From the NCBI GenBank assembly GCA_030067055.1, contig JASJAL010000103.1:1-8980 (forward strand): DNA of 8,980 nt. Reading direction: 5' to 3'. Below, one piece after another: positions 1 through 5,188 of the stretch (position 1 is its first letter; each line of letters starts with the position of its first letter). The position numbers were made by a program, and so were the translations under genes. This DNA comes from Kiloniellales bacterium (lineage in GTDB: Bacteria > Pseudomonadota > Alphaproteobacteria > Kiloniellales > JAKSBE01). The notes under the pieces are model-generated. The model was not told the origin of the DNA. It ran no database searches and saw only the letters and a list, made by a program, of their open reading frames with translations.

Positions 1-1
1 T

Positions 2-754
2 TACGACTTCTACGCCAGCGACCGCCTGGCCAGCGACACCGCGCCGCTGGGCCTGGCCGGGACCCTGTCCTTCAGCATCGCCGGTGCCACCACCAACGTC
101 GCCTATGCCGCCGGCGACAGCCTGAGCGACATCGCCACCGCGATCACCGGCGCCCTGGGTGGTGCCAACATCACGGCCAGCGTGGTCCGCGAGGCCGACG
201 GCTTCCGGCTGCAGGTCGTCGACACCGACGGCGACAACTTCTACCTGTCGGATTCGGGCACCCTGACCCTGCAGTCGAACCTGCGGCCCGGTGTGCCCGG
301 CACAGCCGGCCGGCTGGCACTGCGCCAGGACATCCAGTCCAACCCGGACCTTCTGGCCCGGGGCGAGTTGAGCGACGCCGCGGGCCTCGCGGTCGGCGAC
401 ATCGGGGTCAGCGCCGGCAACGGCGACATTGCCGCTGCCCTCGGCCAGCTCTTCACCAGCGATGTCGGCTTCGCCGCGGCCGGCGGGCTCTCCGCGGCGC
501 AGCTGACCCTGGAGGGCTACGGTGCCGCCATCATTGCCGGAGCCGCGGGTCTGACCAACGCCGCAAAGTCCGACCTGGATCTCGGCGAGAGCTTCCAGCT
601 GGCGCTCGAGAACCAGGCCGCCTCGCTCAGCCAGGTCAACCTGGACGAAGAGCTCGCCAACATCGTGGTCCTGCAGAACACCTATGCCGCCTCGGCGCGG
701 ATCACCAGCGTGGTGTCGGAGCTGCTCGACGACCTGCTCAACGCCGTCCGTTAG
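2..754 (+). CDS. flgK: Flagellar hook-associated protein 1 FlgK, C-terminal part (5' end outside window)
   Basis: The frame is open from the first complete codon at base 2 to TAG at 752-754, giving 250 residues of the C-terminal part. FlgK is the first hook-filament junction protein. It is exported by the flagellar type III apparatus and sits between the hook and FlgL. The clearest evidence is the C-terminal helix: VNLDEELANIVVLQNTYAAS followed by ARITSVVSELLDDLLNAVR matches the family signature (VNLDEE-A-L---Q--Y-A-AR--------LD-LLN). The part before it is rich in Ala, Gly, Thr and Asp, as expected of the variable outer domains. A GTG at 182 lies inside the frame and is not the start, since the reading frame and plausible FlgK sequence continue upstream of it. 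flgL follows after 11 bases, so the two are surely co-transcribed. FlgK and FlgL share terminal helices, but the order before a clear flgL settles the call. Confidence 0.93.
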   Translation, partial: YDFYASDRLASDTAPLGLAGTLSFSIAGATTNVAYAAGDSLSDIATAITGALGGANITASVVREADGFRLQVVDTDGDNFYLSDSGTLTLQSNLRPGVPGTAGRLALRQDIQSNPDLLARGELSDAAGLAVGDIGVSAGNGDIAAALGQLFTSDVGFAAAGGLSAAQLTLEGYGAAIIAGAAGLTNAAKSDLDLGESFQLALENQAASLSQVNLDEELANIVVLQNTYAASARITSVVSELLDDLLNAVR

Positions 755-765
755 GGGAGTCCGAG

Positions 766-1956
766 ATGACCCGCATCGCGCCCTTCGCCCAACAGCAGCT
801 GATCCTGCAGCAGGTGCTCAACATCCAGGCCCGGACCTACGACGCCCAGGTCCAGATCGCGACCGATAAGAAGTCGCAGGACTACGCCGGGATCGCGAAG
901 GACAGCGCGCGCCTGATCTCGCTGGAGACCACCCGGAACCGGACCGAGCAGTTCCTGTCCAACATCCAGGTTCAGGACCAGCGCATCCAGCTGATCGACC
1001 TGGGCCTGGAGACCCTGGACACCGCGGCGCGGGACATGCGCAACATCCTGGATTCGGCGCTGACCAGCCCGGCCGCCTTCGAGGGCGACCTGGCGAACCT
1101 GGCCGCCAACACCCGGCAGCTGGTGCTCGACGTGCTCAACAGCCGCGACGGCAATCGCTACCTCTTCGGCGGCACCCGCAGCGACACCCGGCCGGTCTCC
1201 TTGGATCCGCCGGGCTACCGGCCGGTCGGCCTGATCGAAAACGACGGCGTCACCGTCGACAGCACCTTCTACGAGGCCTACTACGAGGACGTGCTGGGCA
1301 ACACCCTGCCCTTCGCCGCAGGCTCGTTCTATGAGCAGATCTATTTCGACAAGAACGGCGTGGCGCCCGCCGGCCCGTTGCCGGCGGACCCCGACAACCC
1401 GACGCTGACCGAGTTCGTCGCTGAGGATCCGGCCCTCTGGGACTACTACGTCGACCGCCTGAACTCGGCGCAGATGCTGGCCAACCCGAAGCTCGACTAC
1501 TACCAGGGCGACTTCTCGGTGCAGGCCGCCCGGGTCGACGATTCGACCACGGTCCAGATCGAGGCCCGGGCCGACGCCATCGAGATCCAGCAGCTGATCA
1601 CCGCCCTGGATGCGATCGCCAACCTGCCCAACGCCGACTCCCGCGACCCCTTCGCCCGCGAGGTCATCGTCCAGGCCCGCGACATGCTGAACAGCATCCT
1701 GGGAACCGATGCCTCGGACGGCATCGACGGGCTCGACGGACTACGGGTCAGGGCCAACGCGGCGCGGGTGACCCTGGAGCAGATCCGCGAGCGCCTGTCC
1801 AGCTTCGACGCCTTCGTCGAGGGCACGATCAACGACATCGAGAACATCGACAGGAACGAAGTCCTGCTAAAGCTTCAGAACGATCAGTTCGTCCTCGAGG
1901 CCTCCTTCACCACCCTGGCGCGACTGCAGTCGCTGTCGCTGCTCGAGTACATCTAG
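766..1956 (+). CDS. flgL: Flagellar hook-associated protein 3 FlgL
   Basis: This 396-residue protein forms the second hook-filament junction ring, between FlgK and the first flagellin. The N-terminal flagellin-like helices cover about residues 5-125. They are followed by RYLFGGTRSDTRPV at 131-144, the FlgL hallmark (G-YLF-G---T-P), and by YYQGD at 245-249, another usual FlgL element. The C-terminal helices end in LARLQSLSLLEYI. Residues about 150-243 form an acidic, Tyr-rich stretch that makes this protein longer than the roughly 300 residues of many FlgLs, so the surface domain is enlarged. The start at 766 is well supported: AGGGGAG at 753-759 overlaps the flgK stop and lies six bases before the ATG. 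There is no promoter between flgK and flgL, so translation and transcription are coupled. Confidence 0.93.
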   Translation: MTRIAPFAQQQLILQQVLNIQARTYDAQVQIATDKKSQDYAGIAKDSARLISLETTRNRTEQFLSNIQVQDQRIQLIDLGLETLDTAARDMRNILDSALTSPAAFEGDLANLAANTRQLVLDVLNSRDGNRYLFGGTRSDTRPVSLDPPGYRPVGLIENDGVTVDSTFYEAYYEDVLGNTLPFAAGSFYEQIYFDKNGVAPAGPLPADPDNPTLTEFVAEDPALWDYYVDRLNSAQMLANPKLDYYQGDFSVQAARVDDSTTVQIEARADAIEIQQLITALDAIANLPNADSRDPFAREVIVQARDMLNSILGTDASDGIDGLDGLRVRANAARVTLEQIRERLSSFDAFVEGTINDIENIDRNEVLLKLQNDQFVLEASFTTLARLQSLSLLEYI

Positions 1957-2029
1957 AGCTGCCTATGCCATTAGGCCAATCTTAAGCCGAATGTTGGACA
2001 AACGATCAGGCGAAAAGGTCAGGTAGACC

Positions 2030-2863
2030 ATGATTCCGATCACTTCGGCAGGCGTCCAGAACTTCAGTTTTGCCCGGTCCTTCGCGGCCTTGGCGCAGGC
2101 GGCCGCCCGTCCGGCGTTCGAGCTGCAGTTCAACGCCGCCCAGAACGCCGTCCTCGACCGCCTGGACACCCAGATCGCCGACCTGCAGAGCTCGGACCTC
2201 TTCCTCGGCAAGACCGCGACCCTCAGGGTCAAGCTGAGCCAGCTCGAGAACCGGCTGCCCGAGATCGAGTCCTACCGCGAGTCGGTCACCACCAACCGGA
2301 CCACCACCCTCGACATCCTGAACGGCCTGGCCGAAGCCCGCGACCTGACCGACCCCGGCACGGTCGCCGAGTTCGACGCCAAGCTGGCCGAGGTCGTCGC
2401 CCTGGTCGAGAAGCTGCAGACCCGGCCCTTCGCCCTGATCGGCGTCGACGACGGCCTCCTGCAGACCAAACCCCAGGTCCAGGCGGACCTGGCGGCCATC
2501 ACCACGAACAACTTCGCGACCGCCGCCGACATCCAGGCGGTGCAGGACACGATCGACAGCCTCACGACCACCCTGAACGGAACCCTTGCGGTTCTCGAGA
2601 TCAACGACGACGACGCCTTCGACTCCCTGGCCGCGCTGCAACGCCAGCAGGCCGAGGTGCAGCGCCAGATCGACGGCATCGAGACCGAACAGCGCCAGCA
2701 GCGCCTGGACGAGGTCAACGACCTGCGCGAGCAGGCGAGCCGGACCCTCAGCATCATCTCGCTCGGGTTCGAGGGCTCTCAGAACATCACGCAATTCCTG
2801 ACCGAGAACCTGACCCTGAGCCAACGGCCGGCGCCGGGATCGGTCCTGAATCTCTTCGTCTGA
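2030..2863 (+). CDS. Unrecognised 277-residue coiled-coil protein of the flagellar locus
   Basis: I do not recognise this protein. It starts 74 bases after flgL on the same strand, with AGGT at 2021-2024 as a weak ribosome binding site, so it is likely the last gene of the flgK-flgL transcript. No signal peptide or membrane segment is visible. The sequence is rich in Gln, Asn, Thr and Leu and looks mostly helical. Residues 30-80 and 195-240 have strong coiled-coil character, including a Gln-rich stretch around 204-224. Residues 131-165 are less helical. The last residues, GSVLNLFV, resemble the flagellin ends QSVLALFR and QSILRLFQ, and its length equals that of the flagellins. The N-terminus does not match the flagellin ND0 motif. 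An exported filament-associated protein, a cap-like protein or a flagellar chaperone are all possible. The gene is real on codon usage and context, but the function is unknown. Confidence 0.8.
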   Translation: MIPITSAGVQNFSFARSFAALAQAAARPAFELQFNAAQNAVLDRLDTQIADLQSSDLFLGKTATLRVKLSQLENRLPEIESYRESVTTNRTTTLDILNGLAEARDLTDPGTVAEFDAKLAEVVALVEKLQTRPFALIGVDDGLLQTKPQVQADLAAITTNNFATAADIQAVQDTIDSLTTTLNGTLAVLEINDDDAFDSLAALQRQQAEVQRQIDGIETEQRQQRLDEVNDLREQASRTLSIISLGFEGSQNITQFLTENLTLSQRPAPGSVLNLFV

Positions 2864-2928
2864 GCCCCACCTCCCTTTATTCCCTTCGTGATAGCCGCCA
2901 AGCCGTGAAGTAATATCTTTACGGTTAG

Positions 2929-2947
2929 TAGGGCAACATTTGCCCTA
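2929..2947. promoter_or_regulatory. Perfect inverted repeat, candidate enhancer site for a sigma-54 activator
   Basis: TAGGGCAA-CAT-TTGCCCTA has two 8-bp arms around a 3-bp centre and lies about 127 bases upstream of the -24 GG. Sigma-54 promoters need an activator bound upstream, and in alphaproteobacterial flagellar genes this is usually FlbD. A related GGCA-N5-TGCC core occurs upstream of the second flagellin promoter. There is no T-run after it, so a terminator is unlikely. The activator identity is inference. Confidence 0.45.
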
Positions 2948-3062
2948 TACCGGAAGATAATTCCCTATGACTAGGCATTTTCTTCCTATTACATGATAAA
3001 TAATTAGATAATTTGGGAAAAACTTGTATCTAATTTTATGCAAATCGCTGGGATTTCCGGAG

Positions 3063-3079
3063 TTGGCACGCCGGTTGCC
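3063..3079 (+). promoter_or_regulatory. Sigma-54 promoter of flagellin 1
   Basis: TTGGCACGCCGGTTGCC matches the sigma-54 consensus TGGCAC-N5-TTGC. The -24 GG (3065-3066) and the -12 GC (3077-3078) are separated by exactly 10 bases. The predicted start of transcription is near 3090, giving a leader of about 63 bases. The element is itself partly symmetric (TGGCA-N7-TGCCA). Confidence 0.88.
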
Positions 3080-3090
3080 AGAGAGCGGGT

Positions 3091-3105
3091 GGGGCAAGAA
3101 GCCCC
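3091..3105 (+). other. Leader hairpin of the flagellin 1 mRNA
   Basis: GGGGC-AAGAA-GCCCC forms a perfect 5-bp stem immediately after the predicted transcript start. A competing pairing exists because GCCCC (3101-3105) is directly followed by GGGGC (3106-3110). A 5'-terminal stem can protect mRNA from decay. In Caulobacter, FlbT acts on the flagellin leader, so a regulatory role is possible but unproven here. Confidence 0.5.
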
Positions 3106-3152
3106 GGGGCTAGAACGGCCTCGATACATACGCTTCAGAATGGAGACGAAAG

Positions 3153-3980
3153 ATGGCTCAAGAAGTGACCCTCTCAGCAGCGATTCGTACGAATCTGCTG
3201 GCTCTCAGTGACTCCACCAGCTTGATCGACCGGACCCAGTCCCGTTTGTCCACGGGTCTGAAGGTCGCCAGCCCGATTGACGATGCGACGGCATTCTTTG
3301 AATCCAAGTCGCTGAGCGATCGTGCGATCGACCTTGAAGACCGGAAGAGCGGGATCGACCAGGCGATCAGCTCGGTCTCGACGGCCCTCGAGGCCATCGA
3401 GGCCGTCGACTCGGTCCTCCGCCAGCTGAAAGGTCTGGCGATTCAGGCCAAGTCGGCGACCGGTAGCCAGCTGACCTCGATCGTGTCGCAGTTCAACGAG
3501 TTGCGGACGCAGATCTCGAACCTGGCCAACGATGCCGAGTTCCAGGGTCTGAACCTGGTCAACAGCTCGGGGAACTCCCTGACCGTCGAGTTCAGCACGT
3601 CGACCACTTCGACCCTGACGATCGACGGCGTGGATATCACGCTCAACACCGGTGGTACCGGTCTGACCGTGGCGGCGGCGGCGAACTTCTCGCTGACGTC
3701 GAACATCGACTCGGCGCTGGCCCAGATCGACGCCGATATCACGACCCTTCGCGGTAACGCGTCGACCCTGGGTTCGAACGTCGCCCTGCTCCAGACCCGT
3801 CTGGACTTCACGGAACGTTACGTCAACGTTCTGGAAGAGGGCGCCGGCAAGCTGACCCTGGCGGATCTCAACGAGGAAGGCGCCAACCTGGTGGCCCTCC
3901 AGACCCGTCAGCAGCTCGGTATCCAGGCTCTGGCCTTCGCTGGTCAGTCCGAGCAGAGCGTGCTGGCCCTGTTCCGGTAA
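3153..3980 (+). CDS. Flagellin, probable major filament subunit
   Basis: This 275-residue flagellin is exported through the hook and polymerises into the filament. The N-terminal D0/D1 helices are plain: AIRTNLLALSDSTSLIDRTQ, then RLSTGLKVASPIDDATAFF at 31-49, then NDAEFQGLNLVNS at 126-138. The C-terminal D1/D0 helices run from about 185 to the typical end QSVLALFR. The short variable part (about 139-182) is rich in Ser and Thr and offers O-glycosylation sites. The compact size is usual for alphaproteobacterial flagellins. The start is fixed by GGAGA at 3142-3146, six bases before the ATG. It has its own sigma-54 promoter and a strong terminator, so it is monocistronic. Half of its Arg codons are CGT (6 of 12), against 2 of 14 in the second flagellin, which suggests high expression. 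It resembles the fljK/fljL class, but no exact symbol is justified. Confidence 0.96.
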   Translation: MAQEVTLSAAIRTNLLALSDSTSLIDRTQSRLSTGLKVASPIDDATAFFESKSLSDRAIDLEDRKSGIDQAISSVSTALEAIEAVDSVLRQLKGLAIQAKSATGSQLTSIVSQFNELRTQISNLANDAEFQGLNLVNSSGNSLTVEFSTSTTSTLTIDGVDITLNTGGTGLTVAAAANFSLTSNIDSALAQIDADITTLRGNASTLGSNVALLQTRLDFTERYVNVLEEGAGKLTLADLNEEGANLVALQTRQQLGIQALAFAGQSEQSVLALFR

Positions 3981-4010
3981 GCCGGCAAGCCAGTACCAAA
4001 TACTCTCGAC

Positions 4011-4038
4011 AAGGGGGCGCTTCGGCGCCCCCTCTTTT
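4011..4038 (+). terminator. Intrinsic terminator of flagellin 1
   Basis: An 8-bp perfect stem, GGGGGCGC (4013-4020) with GCGCCCCC (4025-4032), is closed by a TTCG tetraloop and followed by TCTTTT. A further A-T pair can extend the stem by one. It lies 32 bases after the flagellin stop and should end that transcript efficiently, isolating it from the second flagellin. Confidence 0.93.
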
Positions 4039-4112
4039 CGTTGGGCCAGGGAGGACCGCGGCTGAACCGCGCCCCGGGCGGCCTGGCGTCGCGGTAAATA
4101 TTTCCCAAAGCC

Positions 4113-4149
4113 GGCAAAGCCTGCCACCCCAGCCCGGCAGGCTTCGCCG
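4113..4149. promoter_or_regulatory. Overlapping inverted repeats, candidate enhancer sites
   Basis: AAGCCTGCC (4117-4125) pairs with GGCAGGCTT (4136-4144), a perfect 9-bp inverted repeat. Two smaller symmetric units lie within it: GGCA-N5-TGCC at 4113-4125, with the same core as the palindrome upstream of flagellin 1, and CGGC-N7-GCCG at 4135-4149. Both are centred about 60-80 bases upstream of the -24 GG, a usual range for sigma-54 activators. Some GC-rich symmetry is expected by chance. Confidence 0.4.
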
Positions 4150-4198
4150 CCGCCCCAGCAGCTAGCCCGTAACTATTTGAATAATCTGAGATAAATTC

Positions 4199-4214
4199 TG
4201 GCACAGCCATTGCT
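4199..4214 (+). promoter_or_regulatory. Sigma-54 promoter of flagellin 2
   Basis: TGGCACAGCCATTGCT is an excellent match to TGGCAC-N5-TTGCW. The GG (4200-4201) and GC (4212-4213) are again exactly 10 bases apart. Transcription should start near 4225, giving a leader of about 50 bases. Confidence 0.88.
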
Positions 4215-4230
4215 CTTACTCCGGCAGAAG

Positions 4231-4249
4231 CCGCCCCAGTAGGGGGCGG
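4231..4249 (+). other. Leader hairpin of the flagellin 2 mRNA
   Basis: CCGCCCC-AGTAG-GGGGCGG is a perfect 7-bp stem with a 5-base loop, starting six bases after the predicted transcript start and ending before the ribosome binding site. Flagellin 1 has a GC-rich stem in the same place with an unrelated loop sequence, so the structure is shared and the sequence is not. Confidence 0.55.
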
Positions 4250-4274
4250 ACGCAGTAGAAACGGAGACAAGAAG

Positions 4275-5090
4275 ATGGCCAACGATATCGCCCTGTCGTC
4301 AGCGGTGCGGACCAACCTGCTGGCCCTGAACCGAACCCAGGATCTGATCAACCGGACCCAGGAGCGCCTTTCGACGGGCCTCAGGGTGGCCACGCCGATC
4401 GACGACGCCACCGCCTTCTTCGAGGCCAAGTCTTTGAACGACCGTGCGCTCGACCTCGGCGAGAGAAAGAGCGGGATCGATCAGGGCATATCGGCGATCA
4501 CCACCGCCCTGAACGCAATCGAGGCGATAGACACCTTGGTCCGCCAGATGGAAGGCTTGGCGATCAGCGCCAAGACCGCCACCGGAAATCAGCTGGCCGC
4601 GATCAAGTCTCAGTTTGACGGGATCCTCGGCCAGATCACCAACCTGGCCAACGATGCCAGCTACCAGGGCACCAACCTGGTCAACAGCACGGCGTCCCAG
4701 CTCGAGATCGCCTTCTCGACCGACACCGTCAGCAAGCTGGTGATCCAGGGCTTCGACCTGACCACCGCGGGCCTGACCGTGACCACCGCGGGCGCATTTT
4801 CCCTCAGCACGGTCCTCGATACCCGGTTGACCGAGATCGACGCCACGCTCTCGGCCCTTCGGGGCCAGGCCCAGAGCATCGGCTCCAACGTCGCCCTGCT
4901 GCAGACCCGGCTCGACTTCACGGAGCGCTACGTGAACGACCACGAAGAAGGCGCCGGCAAGCTGACCCTGGCCGACATCAACGAGGAAGGCGCCAACCTG
5001 GTCGCCCTGCAGACCCGTCAGCAGCTCGGCATCGGCGCCCTGTCCTTCGCCGGCCAGGCCGAGCAGTCGATCCTGCGGCTCTTCCAGTAA
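4275..5090 (+). CDS. Flagellin, second paralogue
   Basis: This 271-residue flagellin is closely similar to its neighbour. It shares RLSTGL-VA-PIDDATAFFE near the N-terminus, NLANDA--QG-NLVNS at 123-138, and an almost identical C-terminal block from SNVALLQTRLDFTERYVN to the end SILRLFQ. The variable region (139-175) differs most and is Thr-rich. GGAGA at 4263-4267 lies seven bases before the ATG and supports the start. Codon use follows the surrounding genes (CGG and CGC for Arg, with AGG, AGA and CGA also present), unlike flagellin 1, so it may be a minor or conditional subunit. It is driven by its own sigma-54 promoter. The glycosyltransferase gene follows 98 bases later with no T-run terminator between, so read-through is possible. 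Confidence 0.96.
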   Translation: MANDIALSSAVRTNLLALNRTQDLINRTQERLSTGLRVATPIDDATAFFEAKSLNDRALDLGERKSGIDQGISAITTALNAIEAIDTLVRQMEGLAISAKTATGNQLAAIKSQFDGILGQITNLANDASYQGTNLVNSTASQLEIAFSTDTVSKLVIQGFDLTTAGLTVTTAGAFSLSTVLDTRLTEIDATLSALRGQAQSIGSNVALLQTRLDFTERYVNDHEEGAGKLTLADINEEGANLVALQTRQQLGIGALSFAGQAEQSILRLFQ

Positions 5091-5108
5091 GCCGCAGACC
5101 CGACCCCG

Positions 5109-5157
5109 CGGAGGCCGGGCCAGTCTCCGGCCCGGCCCGCCCTGCCGCCGGCCTCCG
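5109..5157 (+). terminator. Two alternative GC-rich stems after flagellin 2
   Basis: GGCCGGGCC (5113-5121) pairs with GGCCCGGCC (5129-5137), nine perfect pairs with a 7-base loop. Alternatively, CGGAGGCCGG (5109-5118) pairs with CCGGCCTCCG (5148-5157), ten perfect pairs. The two share their 5' arm and cannot form together. Neither has a T-run, so this may be a weak terminator, an RNA 3'-end stabiliser or a partial attenuator before the glycosyltransferase gene. Confidence 0.4.
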
Positions 5158-5188
5158 GGTAACGCCGCGTTAACCACGCTGCCGCAGG

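Larger units (their letters stand above)
2864..3152 (+). promoter_or_regulatory. Control region of flagellin 1, with an AT-rich upstream segment
   Basis: This 289-base gap is strikingly AT-rich from about 2905 to 3050 in an otherwise GC-rich window. It holds, in order, a perfect 8-bp inverted repeat (2929-2947), three CCTAT motifs about 20 bases apart, an AT tract (2990-3045), a sigma-54 element (3063-3079), a predicted transcript start near 3090, a leader hairpin (3091-3105) and the GGAGA ribosome binding site (3142-3146). The AT tract between the palindrome and the promoter would suit DNA bending by IHF or another architectural protein, but I found no clear IHF consensus. No intrinsic terminator for the upstream gene is visible. 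Confidence 0.7.
4041..4274 (+). promoter_or_regulatory. Control region of flagellin 2
   Basis: This 234-base stretch lies between the first terminator and the second flagellin. It holds two overlapping inverted repeats (4113-4149), a short AT-rich patch (4170-4197), a sigma-54 element (4199-4214), a leader hairpin (4231-4249) and the ribosome binding site GGAGA (4263-4267). The layout repeats that of flagellin 1, but the primary sequence is largely different. I see no gene in it. Confidence 0.7.

Noticed and set aside
1961..1976. Small hairpin GCCTA-TGCCAT-TAGGC just after flgL
   Set aside because: It has only five base pairs and no T-run. It might be an RNA feature inside the operon, but the support is too slight to list.
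2929..2947. The inverted repeat read as an intrinsic terminator of the 277-residue gene
   Set aside because: The stem is followed by TACCGGAAG with no T-run, and it is better explained as a protein-binding palindrome upstream of a sigma-54 promoter.
3174..4127. Long open frame on the minus strand opposite flagellin 1, and similar ones opposite the 277-residue gene (2006-2824), flagellin 2 (4299-5177), the glycosyltransferase (5018-6307, 6326-7303) and the efflux adaptor (7634-8671)
   Set aside because: These mirror the real genes. Their proteins are low-complexity runs of Gly, Arg, Gln, Val and Asp without any family motif, as GC-rich codons give on the opposite strand.
3153..5090. The two flagellins as a recent tandem duplication or mobile repeat
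   Set aside because: The DNA differs widely at silent sites and the upstream regions are unlike, so the duplication is old. There are no flanking repeats or transposase.
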